The position numbers were made by a program, and so were the translations under genes. DNA of 9,880 bases. Origin: UBA877 sp035506155 (GTDB lineage Bacteria; Chloroflexota; Anaerolineae; Anaerolineales; Villigracilaceae). The stretch covers positions 1 to 9,880 of the forward strand of contig DATJPX010000135.1 of the NCBI GenBank assembly GCA_035506155.1, in the 5' to 3' direction. The notes beneath the pieces were generated by a model. That model made no database searches. It was not told where the DNA came from and was given only the letters and a program-made list of their open reading frames with translations. This document shows, piece after piece, positions 1 through 5,970 of the stretch. Each line of letters starts with the position of its first letter. Position 1 is the stretch's first letter.

Positions 1-144
1 GAGGACGTCTCCGGGGTGCGCCGCTGGGCAGACCTGCCGCCGGCGGCGCAGGCCTATCTGGAACGGCTGTCCGGCATCGCCGGAGTGCCCATCCGGCTGG
101 TCAGCGTCGGCGCGGAGCGGGAACAACTGGTGGTAAAGGAATAA
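1..144 (+). CDS. purA: Adenylosuccinate synthetase, C-terminal end (partial)
   Basis: Frame 1 is open from the window edge to a TAA at 142-144 and encodes the last 47 residues. The stretch VSGVRRWADLP, then QAYLERL, then GVPIRLVSVGAERE, matches the conserved end of adenylosuccinate synthetase, where (I/V)SGVR, YLERIE and VPI..VSVGPER recur. The enzyme joins IMP and aspartate with GTP to give adenylosuccinate, the first committed step from IMP to AMP, in the cytoplasm. The catalytic N-terminal part lies outside the window, so intactness cannot be judged. It is convergent with the dehydrogenase gene at 191-1225, with only 46 bases between the stops. The family call rests on sequence recall of this conserved tail. 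Confidence 0.88.
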   Translation, partial: EDVSGVRRWADLPPAAQAYLERLSGIAGVPIRLVSVGAEREQLVVKE

Positions 145-174
145 AAAACAGGGGCGACCGGCGGGTCGCCCCTG
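143..174 (-). terminator. Rho-independent terminator for the minus-strand dehydrogenase
   Basis: An 11-bp perfect GC-rich stem (149-159 with 164-174) closes a 4-base loop. On the minus strand it is followed at once by six T residues (complement of A143-A148), the canonical intrinsic terminator layout for the gene at 191-1225. Read on the plus strand there is no T-run after the stem, so it may only partly stop purA transcripts. The six A residues overlap the purA stop codon. Confidence 0.85.
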
Positions 175-190
175 TCGCATCGAGGGGGAA

Positions 191-1225
191 TTATTCGTTG
201 GACTGCATCCTGGACCGGCGATAACGCTTCTTGATTTCTGGCAGGAAATAGTCGTCGAAGAACTTATCCACATCGTACTCGGGCTTCCAGCCCCACTCAG
301 CCCTCGCCAGCGAGTCGTCCACGTCCTCCGGCCAGGAATCGACGATGCCCTGGCGGCGCGGGTTGGGCTGGAAGGTGATCTGGGCGGACGGGAAATCCTG
401 CAGCGCCCGCTGGCGGAACTCGCCCGCCGTCAGGCTGAAGGCGGCGATGTTGTACACCACATGGCTGAGTTTCTGGCGAGGCGCATCGCTCAGCATGAGC
501 AGCGCCCGGATGGCGTCGGGCATGGCCATGAAGGAGATCTTCGTATCTGGACGGACAAAACAGGCGTACGGGCGCCCGTCCGCGGCAGAGTGGAGCATGT
601 CGGGACCGTAGTCACTCGTCCCGCCGCTGGGCAGGGTGAAGGCGCTGATCAACCCGGGAAAGCGGATGGCGCGGAAGTCGCACATGACCGGCGGTTCCGG
701 GTCCAGGTGGCGCTGCCCGTTGTAATGGCTGTAGTACATCCCGAGTTTCTCGCAGTAGAGCTTGTTGCAGCCATACATGGTGTGGGGGGTATTCCACTCG
801 TCCTCTTTCACACAGCCGGCCGCCTGCTTGCTTTTCAGATCCGGGAAGCCATACGCCGCGATCGAACTGGGAAAAAGGAACTTGACCGCCTTGCCGCGCT
901 TCTCGGACTTGTAAGCCGCCAGCATGAGCAACTGCATCGTCCCTTCCACATTGATACGGTGGGCTTCCTCGGTGGCCACCTCGGCCTTCGAGGAGAGCGA
1001 AGCCGCCAGGTGGAAGATGATATCGAAGTTGTAGTCATAAAAGACTTTGACCTTGTTGACCAGATCCCCCTGGATGTGTTCCCCCGACAGCGAGCGGATC
1101 GAATCGGGGAGCGGGGCCAGGTCGGCAGTTACAATATTGAAACCCCCGCGTTGCGCCAGGTTTTGCACCAGGGCCTGACCGATCTCGCCGCATGCACCCG
1201 TCACAAGGACTGCTTTATCACTCAT
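191..1225 (-). CDS. NAD-dependent epimerase/dehydratase family protein, probable L-threonine 3-dehydrogenase (SDR type)
   Basis: This 344-residue cytoplasmic extended short-chain dehydrogenase has the nucleotide-binding TGACGEIG motif at residues 9-16, an acidic residue (D35) ending the second strand as in NAD-preferring enzymes, PSS at 119-121 and the YxxxK pair Y151/K155. Downstream segments RFPGLISA, GGTSDYGPDMLHSA, FMAMPDAIRALL, YNIAAFS and VDDSLARAEWGW resemble the SDR-type L-threonine dehydrogenases, which oxidise threonine to 2-amino-3-oxobutyrate for cleavage to glycine and acetyl-CoA. The usual partner, 2-amino-3-ketobutyrate CoA ligase, is not in the window. The ATG at 1225 is supported by AAGGAGA five bases upstream. 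A different sugar-nucleotide or hydroxy-acid SDR remains possible. The SDR fold is certain, the substrate less so. Confidence 0.82.
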   Translation of the reverse strand: MSDKAVLVTGACGEIGQALVQNLAQRGGFNIVTADLAPLPDSIRSLSGEHIQGDLVNKVKVFYDYNFDIIFHLAASLSSKAEVATEEAHRINVEGTMQLLMLAAYKSEKRGKAVKFLFPSSIAAYGFPDLKSKQAAGCVKEDEWNTPHTMYGCNKLYCEKLGMYYSHYNGQRHLDPEPPVMCDFRAIRFPGLISAFTLPSGGTSDYGPDMLHSAADGRPYACFVRPDTKISFMAMPDAIRALLMLSDAPRQKLSHVVYNIAAFSLTAGEFRQRALQDFPSAQITFQPNPRRQGIVDSWPEDVDDSLARAEWGWKPEYDVDKFFDDYFLPEIKKRYRRSRMQSNE

Positions 1226-1400
1226 GGAATTCTCCTTCGCCTGGGATGCCCTGCCATTTACGTTTAAATTTGCGCCGGCGGTCGTAATATCCGTTTGTCA
1301 GATTCAAGCATTGCGCAGTAGAATGAGGCAACAGGCGGACCTGACTGCCCAATCCGATTGTACAACACCTTATCCGAAAAATCTTCCGTTATTTGACCTG
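1226..1400. other. Divergent intergenic region
   Basis: These 175 bases separate the divergent dehydrogenase and lipoprotein genes. They hold the dehydrogenase ribosome binding site (AAGGAGA, complement of 1231-1237) and a plausible plus-strand promoter at 1295-1324. No convincing minus-strand -35/-10 pair was found by eye. The region is more AT-rich than the flanking genes. Confidence 0.6.
1295..1324 (+). promoter_or_regulatory. Candidate sigma-70-type promoter for the lipoprotein-methyltransferase operon
   Basis: TTGTCA (1295-1300) and TAGAAT (1319-1324) are separated by 18 bases, which places the start of transcription near 1331 and gives a leader of about 70 bases. The same TAGAAT -10 box appears in the tRNA promoter at 7020-7025, which mildly supports the reading. 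It was found by eye only. Confidence 0.45.
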
Positions 1401-2228
1401 ATGAAACTCACCAATTTACCGATACGCGCCCTGATGCTCGTCCTGTCCGCGGGTGGCCTGCTTTTGACCGCCTGCTCTGGTCTGGTCCCCATCCCGACCG
1501 TCACGCCGACGCCGGTCCCGCCGACCGATACACCCACCGCCACGATCGTCTGGTTCCCACCCACCGACACCCCCACCGACTTCCCGACCCAGCCGCTGGT
1601 CCCGACCGTGAATTACCAGCCCGGGGTGGCGGACCAGCTCTTCTCGGACACGTTCGACCAGGCCGGGCTATGGAACACGGCTTCGTCCAACTTTGCCAGC
1701 GCGGTCGTGACACGCAACCAGTTGATCCTGTCCATCAACGGGCAGGGTTACTCGGTCGTCAGCCTGCGCAGCCAGCCGGTGCTGGGCAATTTCTACGCCC
1801 AGGCCACCGCAGACATCAGCCTGTGCCGCGGCAAGGACGAATACGGCATGGTCTTTCGGGCCTCCCCCGGCGGGGACTATTACCGCTTTGCCGCCAATTG
1901 CAACAGCCAGGTGGCCCTCGAGCGCGGTCGGAGCAGCGGCATCTCCCCCCTGCAGGACTGGATCCCCAGCGGCGACGCCCCGCCCGGTGGACCGGCGGAG
2001 ATCACCTTCGGCGTCTGGGCGGTCGGCAGCGAGATGCGCTTCTTCCTGAACGGCAATTACCAGTTCAGCGTGCGGGACCCGGTACTCCACTCAGGCACGC
2101 TGGGGTTCTTCGCCGCCTCGGGCGGCCAGACGCCTGTGACCGTCTCGTTCTCGAACCTGGCGGCCTACTCGGTCTTCTACGTCTCCCCGACCGCCACCCT
2201 TCCGCCCACGCGCACCCCGCGACCCTAG
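1401..2228 (+). CDS. Lipoprotein with TPT-rich linker and lectin-like beta-sandwich domain
   Basis: The 275-residue protein begins with a lipoprotein signal: positive N-terminus, a hydrophobic stretch at residues 8-24 and an LTAC lipobox with the lipidated cysteine at C25. Residues 30-70 are a Pro/Thr/Asp-rich linker, as is common in Anaerolineae surface proteins. Residues 78-260 look like a concanavalin/LamG-type beta sandwich, with FSDTFD and W91 at its start and repeated short strands (FYAQATADI, YGMVFR, YYRFAAN, MRFFLNG). A second short TPT tail ends the protein. It is probably anchored on the outer face of the membrane, perhaps binding a carbohydrate; no catalytic motif is seen. The frame stays open upstream to 1224, but the signal peptide fixes the start at 1401. 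No clear Shine-Dalgarno precedes it. The next gene starts 6 bases after its stop. Confidence 0.75.
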   Translation: MKLTNLPIRALMLVLSAGGLLLTACSGLVPIPTVTPTPVPPTDTPTATIVWFPPTDTPTDFPTQPLVPTVNYQPGVADQLFSDTFDQAGLWNTASSNFASAVVTRNQLILSINGQGYSVVSLRSQPVLGNFYAQATADISLCRGKDEYGMVFRASPGGDYYRFAANCNSQVALERGRSSGISPLQDWIPSGDAPPGGPAEITFGVWAVGSEMRFFLNGNYQFSVRDPVLHSGTLGFFAASGGQTPVTVSFSNLAAYSVFYVSPTATLPPTRTPRP

Positions 2229-2234
2229 GATCCC

Positions 2235-3041
2235 ATGCCCAACAAACTCAACGACCTCGACTCGAAGACCTGGCTCAAGTTCCAGAAATCCTGGTTCGTG
2301 CACAACCCGCCGCCGCGCAAGAAAGGCGTGCTGGTCCACCCGGCCAAATTCCCCGAGACGATGGCCCAGGAGTTCATCGAATTCTTCACCAAGCACGGCG
2401 AGACCGTCCTGGATCCGATGGCCGGCACCGGCTCGAGCCTGGTCGCCGCCCTGCGCGCCGGACGCAATTCCCGCGGCATCGAGCTGAACCCCAAGTACGC
2501 CGAGATCGCCCGCCGGATCATTGCGGAAGAACGGGCCAGCCTGGGCAACGCTGTCGAAGGCCTGGCCTCCGAGGTCATCACGGGCGACGCTTCCCGGGCT
2601 TGTGACTTTGGATTTCCGCCGATCGATTATGTCTTGACTTCCCCTCCCTACTGGGACATGCTGCACGCCAAAGGCGCCGAGACCCAGAAGAAGCGCCGGA
2701 CCTCGGGCGAGCTGGACGTCTTCTACTCCGACGATCCGAACGACGTGGGCAACCTGCACGATTACGAGGAATTCCTGTCCCGGCTGGTGTCCATCTACGC
2801 AGGCCTGAAACCGCTCCTGCGCGAGAAGGCCTACCTGACGATCATCGTCAAGAACGTCAAGAAGGGCGGACGCATTTACCCGCTGGCCTGGGACCTGGGG
2901 CGGGAGCTCGGCAAGGTCTATACCCTGAAAGACGAAAAGATCTGGTGCCAGGATAACCAGTCCCTGGCGCCCTATGGACTAGGCTCCGCCTGGGTGAGTA
3001 ATACGTTCCATCATTACTGCCTGCAATTCAGGAGGGAATGA
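2235..3041 (+). CDS. DNA methyltransferase (N4-cytosine/N6-adenine type)
   Basis: This 268-residue protein has the AdoMet-binding motif DPMAGTGS at residues 60-67, GIELNP (motif II region) at 81-86 and the catalytic motif IV TSPPYW at 135-140. HPAKFPETM at 35-43 fits motif X. The order X, I, IV with no long insert matches the gamma-like arrangement, and SPPY is usual for exocyclic amino methyltransferases, often N4-cytosine. It should methylate DNA at a target that cannot be read from sequence. The length suits a single-chain type II or solitary enzyme. The start has AGGA four bases upstream. The gene follows the lipoprotein by 6 bases and overlaps the next start, so it is probably part of one transcript. 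It is an orphan methyltransferase unless the gene at 3524 is a nuclease. Confidence 0.88.
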   Translation: MPNKLNDLDSKTWLKFQKSWFVHNPPPRKKGVLVHPAKFPETMAQEFIEFFTKHGETVLDPMAGTGSSLVAALRAGRNSRGIELNPKYAEIARRIIAEERASLGNAVEGLASEVITGDASRACDFGFPPIDYVLTSPPYWDMLHAKGAETQKKRRTSGELDVFYSDDPNDVGNLHDYEEFLSRLVSIYAGLKPLLREKAYLTIIVKNVKKGGRIYPLAWDLGRELGKVYTLKDEKIWCQDNQSLAPYGLGSAWVSNTFHHYCLQFRRE

Positions 3042-3469
3042 TGTCCAAACGGCGCGAACCCGAAAAATCCCCCGCCGAGGATTACCTCGAACAGCTCAAC
3101 CCGGACCGCTCCTACCCCTGGGAGCGGATCTACCGGCGCTACTCCAATACCCGCATCGAAGATGACGATGGGCATTACCATATCCAGATCAAAGGGCCGG
3201 ATGATATCCCCGCAGACCCCATCAGTCGATCCATAAATAATTTCGGGAAAGGGGCCTCACAGTTCCTGCTCCTTCTGTTCGGGATCGGATTGGTTGCAGC
3301 GGTCTATTATTTGGTCCGGATTGCCCTGGGGCCTGACCATGATGGTACCGCCCTGGCGATTCTGGTCATCGGGGGCATCTTTGCCGCTTTCGTGGCCGCA
3401 GCCATCCATGACGCAAGCCGGCCGGCAAGAAAGAACCTGGACGATGAGGATAAGAAGGATGGAGAGTAA
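3041..3469 (+). CDS. Small two-helix membrane protein, unknown function
   Basis: Family not recognised. Residues 1-70 are charged and probably cytoplasmic. Two hydrophobic helices follow at about 72-95 and 103-123, joined by a short acidic loop (GPDHDG), and the tail is highly charged (KNLDDEDKKDGE). Both ends therefore probably face the cytoplasm. Two adjacent ATGs are possible: 3038, overlapping the methyltransferase stop by 4 bases, and 3041. GGAGG at 3031-3035 is spaced 5 bases from the second and only 2 from the first, so 3041 is preferred. The overlap with the methyltransferase strongly suggests translational coupling. It could be a membrane anchor or sensor for the neighbouring DNA-active proteins, but nothing in the sequence proves that. 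Confidence 0.7.
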   Translation: MSKRREPEKSPAEDYLEQLNPDRSYPWERIYRRYSNTRIEDDDGHYHIQIKGPDDIPADPISRSINNFGKGASQFLLLLFGIGLVAAVYYLVRIALGPDHDGTALAILVIGGIFAAFVAAAIHDASRPARKNLDDEDKKDGE

Positions 3470-3492
3470 GCCCTAGCCGCGGATGGATTTAC

Positions 3493-3511
3493 GCCTGCCT
3501 GTGCGGCAGGC
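3493..3511 (+). promoter_or_regulatory. Hairpin just upstream of the putative nuclease ribosome binding site
   Basis: A perfect 7-bp inverted repeat GCCTGCC/GGCAGGC with a 5-base loop ends two bases before the AAGAGGGG ribosome binding site (3513-3520) of the gene at 3524. It has no T-run, so it is not a standard terminator. It could lower translation of the downstream gene or separate its expression from the membrane protein gene. Confidence 0.4.
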
Positions 3512-3523
3512 CAAGAGGGGACC

Positions 3524-4522
3524 ATGCTTGCTGTGAACGACCTTGTCCGCATTCCTTACACCCCTGACCTGAGCGAGGCCGGCATTGCCTACGCCTGCCG
3601 TTCGCTGGCCTATACTTACAACCGCATGGGCGGCACACCTTTCGATCGGTTGCGCCGGATCGCCGCCGGGGTGGCGGTGGAGCTGGCCTTCCGCCGCTAC
3701 CTGGCGGAACTAGCCGTCCCGTTCGATGTGCTGGGGGCCACGCCCTTCACCGAGCCGGACCGCTACGATGTGGCCCTTGGCGGCCACCGCTGCGACCTGA
3801 AAAGTTATCTGATCACGCGCCGCCGGCAGATCCAACTGCTATCTCACGACCCGGGGCAGGCCCTGCAGGCACACGCCCTGGTCCCGCTCGACCAGTTCGG
3901 CGCCGAGGGCGGCCGCCCCGACGACTTGTACCTGTTCGCCTTTTTGCTCGGTTTGGTGGCGGCTTCCATCGAGGATGCCGACCAGGCCGCCGCGACCGGG
4001 CAGCCGGTCCATCTTATCCATCCGCTGCCAGAGGCCTGGGCCAGGCCATCCGCCTGGAGACCGCTGGAGGGGCTGGCGCTCAAAAGCGAATGTGCTGCGC
4101 CCATTACGATCGAGATTGGCGGGCAGAATGCAGAGCGGGAATTTTCGACCCTCCGGCTCGAGCTCGCCCCCAAAAAACGAACCGTCGTGGACCAGGTTTT
4201 CTACAGCCTGGCATACGTACACGCGGAACGACGCCCCGAAGCCCGTCTCGGCCTGCACAACCCCGCCTTCGCAGATATCCACCTGGTCCAACCGCACGAG
4301 TGGGGCAACATCCAGATCTATGGGGTGGACATCCTGCTGGCCGGTTACCTGACCCGTGAGGAATTCCGCCGCCGCTCGACCGTGTTGAACGCCGGGACGC
4401 CTACGTTCCAGTACGCCCACACGCACACGAAAAACCTGTCCGTGCCGATGGCCGAATTGAATCCCCTGGGGGATTTGCTGGAAAAAGTACGCCAGTGGGA
4501 AGCCGAAAGGCTGCGGCCCTAG
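3524..4522 (+). CDS. Uncharacterised protein with putative PD-(D/E)XK nuclease core
   Basis: The 332-residue protein is not a family recalled with confidence. Its N-terminal third carries a pattern typical of PD-(D/E)XK nucleases: a helix with a buried glutamate (GVAVELAFRRYL, E53), then YDVAL (D82), then a strand CDLKSYL giving D91-x-K93. The spacing D82-x8-D-L-K fits the family's metal-binding core. The rest (about 120-332) has no motif I recognise. It contains LEGLALKSE and an aromatic- and His-rich stretch near the C-terminus (PTFQYAHTHTKN). No signal peptide or membrane segment is seen. The ATG at 3524 is preceded by AAGAGGGG. It lies 54 bases after the membrane protein and downstream of a DNA methyltransferase, the usual position for a restriction enzyme. 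Its stop overlaps the convergent protease stop. The nuclease call is an inference from the motif and context. Confidence 0.55.
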   Translation: MLAVNDLVRIPYTPDLSEAGIAYACRSLAYTYNRMGGTPFDRLRRIAAGVAVELAFRRYLAELAVPFDVLGATPFTEPDRYDVALGGHRCDLKSYLITRRRQIQLLSHDPGQALQAHALVPLDQFGAEGGRPDDLYLFAFLLGLVAASIEDADQAAATGQPVHLIHPLPEAWARPSAWRPLEGLALKSECAAPITIEIGGQNAEREFSTLRLELAPKKRTVVDQVFYSLAYVHAERRPEARLGLHNPAFADIHLVQPHEWGNIQIYGVDILLAGYLTREEFRRRSTVLNAGTPTFQYAHTHTKNLSVPMAELNPLGDLLEKVRQWEAERLRP

Positions 4523-5829
4523 TTCTTCTTGCGGACCTTCAGCTTCAGGCCTTCCGCCCGCACCACCTCGATCGCATCCCCCTTTTCGATCTTTCCGGAT
4601 CCTTCGACCAGCTCCGCCGTCCACAGTTCGGATCCGGCCTGGACCTGACCGATCGGGTCGATGGCGCTGACCGCCACGCCGACCTGGCCGTGCAGGCTCT
4701 CCAGCCCGGTGATGACCGGGCGGCGCTGCGCCCGCAGGGCAAATCCCAGGATGACGGCGAAGATCGACCCGATGAAGACCCCCATGAAGACCACCAGCGG
4801 GATGGAAACGCGCTCGAAGCGCGGCGTCCCGGGCGAGTTGAAGAGCACCAGCGCCCCGATGATGAACGAGACCACCCCGGCTACCGTCAGGGCGCCGTGC
4901 GTGGGCGCCTTGATGTCCACGATGAACAGGATGAAAGCGGTCACTATGAAGACCAGGCCGAACCAGTTGACCGACAGGATTCCCAACCCGTAGGCCGCCA
5001 GCGAGAGGCAGACCACGCCGACGAAGGCCGGCACCCAGGCGCCCGGATGGGTCAGTTCGATCAAAAGGGCCTGGACGCCCACCGCCAGCAGCAGGAAGAC
5101 GATGTTCGGGTCGATCAGGAACTGCAGCAACTGTTCAATGAACGACATCCCCAACGGATCCTGGATGGCATCTGCCGTATGCAGGGTGCGCGGTCCATTG
5201 GCCATCTGGACAGTGAAGCCGTCCAATTGGCGGAGCAGGTCGTTGGTGTCGGTGGCGATGAAGTCCACCAGGTGGGCGTTCAGGGCTTCGGTCGAGGAAA
5301 CGGCCTTGGCGCTCTCGATGGTCGCGACCGCCAGGGCGATCGCGTCCGGCCCGCGCCGCTCGGCATAGGCGCGCACGGTGGCTTCCATGATCTGCTTGAC
5401 CTTGGCCTGCTCGGTGGTGGACAGGTCCTCGCCCTGGCTGCCGACCGGGCTGGCTGCGCCGATGGCCGTTTCGGGGGCCATGGCGGCTGCGTGACCGGCC
5501 AGGGTGATGATCGTCCCGGCGCTGCCGGCCCAGGCGCCTCGCGGCGTGATATAGACCACCACCGGCACGGTGCTGGCGCGCATAGCTTCGGCCATTTTTT
5601 GCATTGAATCGAGGGCGCCGCCGGGGGTGTTGAGCTGCAGGATGACCACCTCGGCACTTTCCTGCTCGGCGACCTGGATGCCGCGGATCAGGTATTCCTG
5701 GGTGGAGGGAGTGATGGCCCCGTCGATGGTCAGGACAAGGGCGGTCGGGGCGGCGGCCGCGGCGTGCAGGGGGTGTAACAGGAAAAGGGTCAGGAAGAGA
5801 AACGTCAAGGCAAGACGGGTAATTTTCAT
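4519..5829 (-). CDS. NfeD-type membrane-bound ClpP-class serine protease
   Basis: A 436-residue NfeD (long form) protein. Residues 1-27 form a signal peptide or anchor. Residues 28-220 are a ClpP-like domain with LNTPGG at 66-71 and GSAG carrying the likely nucleophile S103. K143 or K145 is the likely dyad lysine, about 40 residues later as in known NfeD proteases. Several membrane helices span about 230-370, and a C-terminal OB-fold (about 378-436, with HGQVGVA and KGDAIEVV) completes the long form. Such proteases work with stomatin-like proteins in membrane quality control, but no stomatin gene is present here. The ATG at 5829 is chosen over a TTG at 5841 because the TTG lies inside the TTGGAG ribosome binding site of the ATG. 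The gene is convergent with the putative nuclease, overlapping by 4 bases. Confidence 0.88.
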   Translation of the reverse strand: MKITRLALTFLFLTLFLLHPLHAAAAAPTALVLTIDGAITPSTQEYLIRGIQVAEQESAEVVILQLNTPGGALDSMQKMAEAMRASTVPVVVYITPRGAWAGSAGTIITLAGHAAAMAPETAIGAASPVGSQGEDLSTTEQAKVKQIMEATVRAYAERRGPDAIALAVATIESAKAVSSTEALNAHLVDFIATDTNDLLRQLDGFTVQMANGPRTLHTADAIQDPLGMSFIEQLLQFLIDPNIVFLLLAVGVQALLIELTHPGAWVPAFVGVVCLSLAAYGLGILSVNWFGLVFIVTAFILFIVDIKAPTHGALTVAGVVSFIIGALVLFNSPGTPRFERVSIPLVVFMGVFIGSIFAVILGFALRAQRRPVITGLESLHGQVGVAVSAIDPIGQVQAGSELWTAELVEGSGKIEKGDAIEVVRAEGLKLKVRKKN

Positions 5830-5846
5830 AGTTAGCTCCAAAAACG

Positions 5847-5852
5847 ATTATA
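5847..5852 (-). promoter_or_regulatory. Perfect TATAAT box upstream of the NfeD gene
   Basis: The minus strand reads TATAAT at 5852-5847, which would place transcription start near 5840, inside the ribosome binding site and about 11 bases before the ATG. No good -35 box stands 16-18 bases upstream. A second candidate, TTGACG (5916-5911) with AATATT (5892-5887) at 18-base spacing, would give a longer leader. One of the two probably drives the protease gene. Confidence 0.35.
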
Positions 5853-5934
5853 CGCCTGATTGCCATCCCTCCAGATGACCGGCGTAAATATTCCCTTCGG
5901 CACCCTTCCACGTCAAAATGGCTCGAAACTCATG

Positions 5935-5970
5935 TTGCCCGGCTGGCCAGCGTGACTTATACTTTCCTTA
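5935..5970 (+). promoter_or_regulatory. Promoter predicted to give a leaderless mRNA
   Basis: TTGCCC (5935-5940) and TATACT (5958-5963) are spaced by exactly 17 bases. Six bases separate the -10 box from the A of the ATG at 5970, so predicted transcription start and start codon coincide. No Shine-Dalgarno sequence precedes this ATG, which fits leaderless translation. An in-frame GTG at 5952 lies upstream of the -10 box. Confidence 0.5.

Noticed and set aside
461..1267. Long plus-strand open frame opposite the threonine dehydrogenase
   Set aside because: It is an antisense shadow in high-GC DNA. The minus-strand frame has clear dehydrogenase motifs and a good ribosome binding site, and this product resembles no family.
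1224..1400. N-terminal extension of the lipoprotein frame to an ATG at 1224
   Set aside because: The lipoprotein signal begins at 1401. The extension would hide it and overlaps the divergent gene's start region.
1670..2605. Plus-strand frame of 311 codons spanning lipoprotein and methyltransferase
   Set aside because: It overlaps two recognisable genes out of frame and has the Arg/Pro/Gly-rich make-up of a GC-driven shadow.
4495..5607. Plus-strand frame of 370 codons opposite the NfeD gene
   Set aside because: Its product is rich in Asp, Arg, His and Gly without domain features, while the minus strand encodes a clear NfeD protease.
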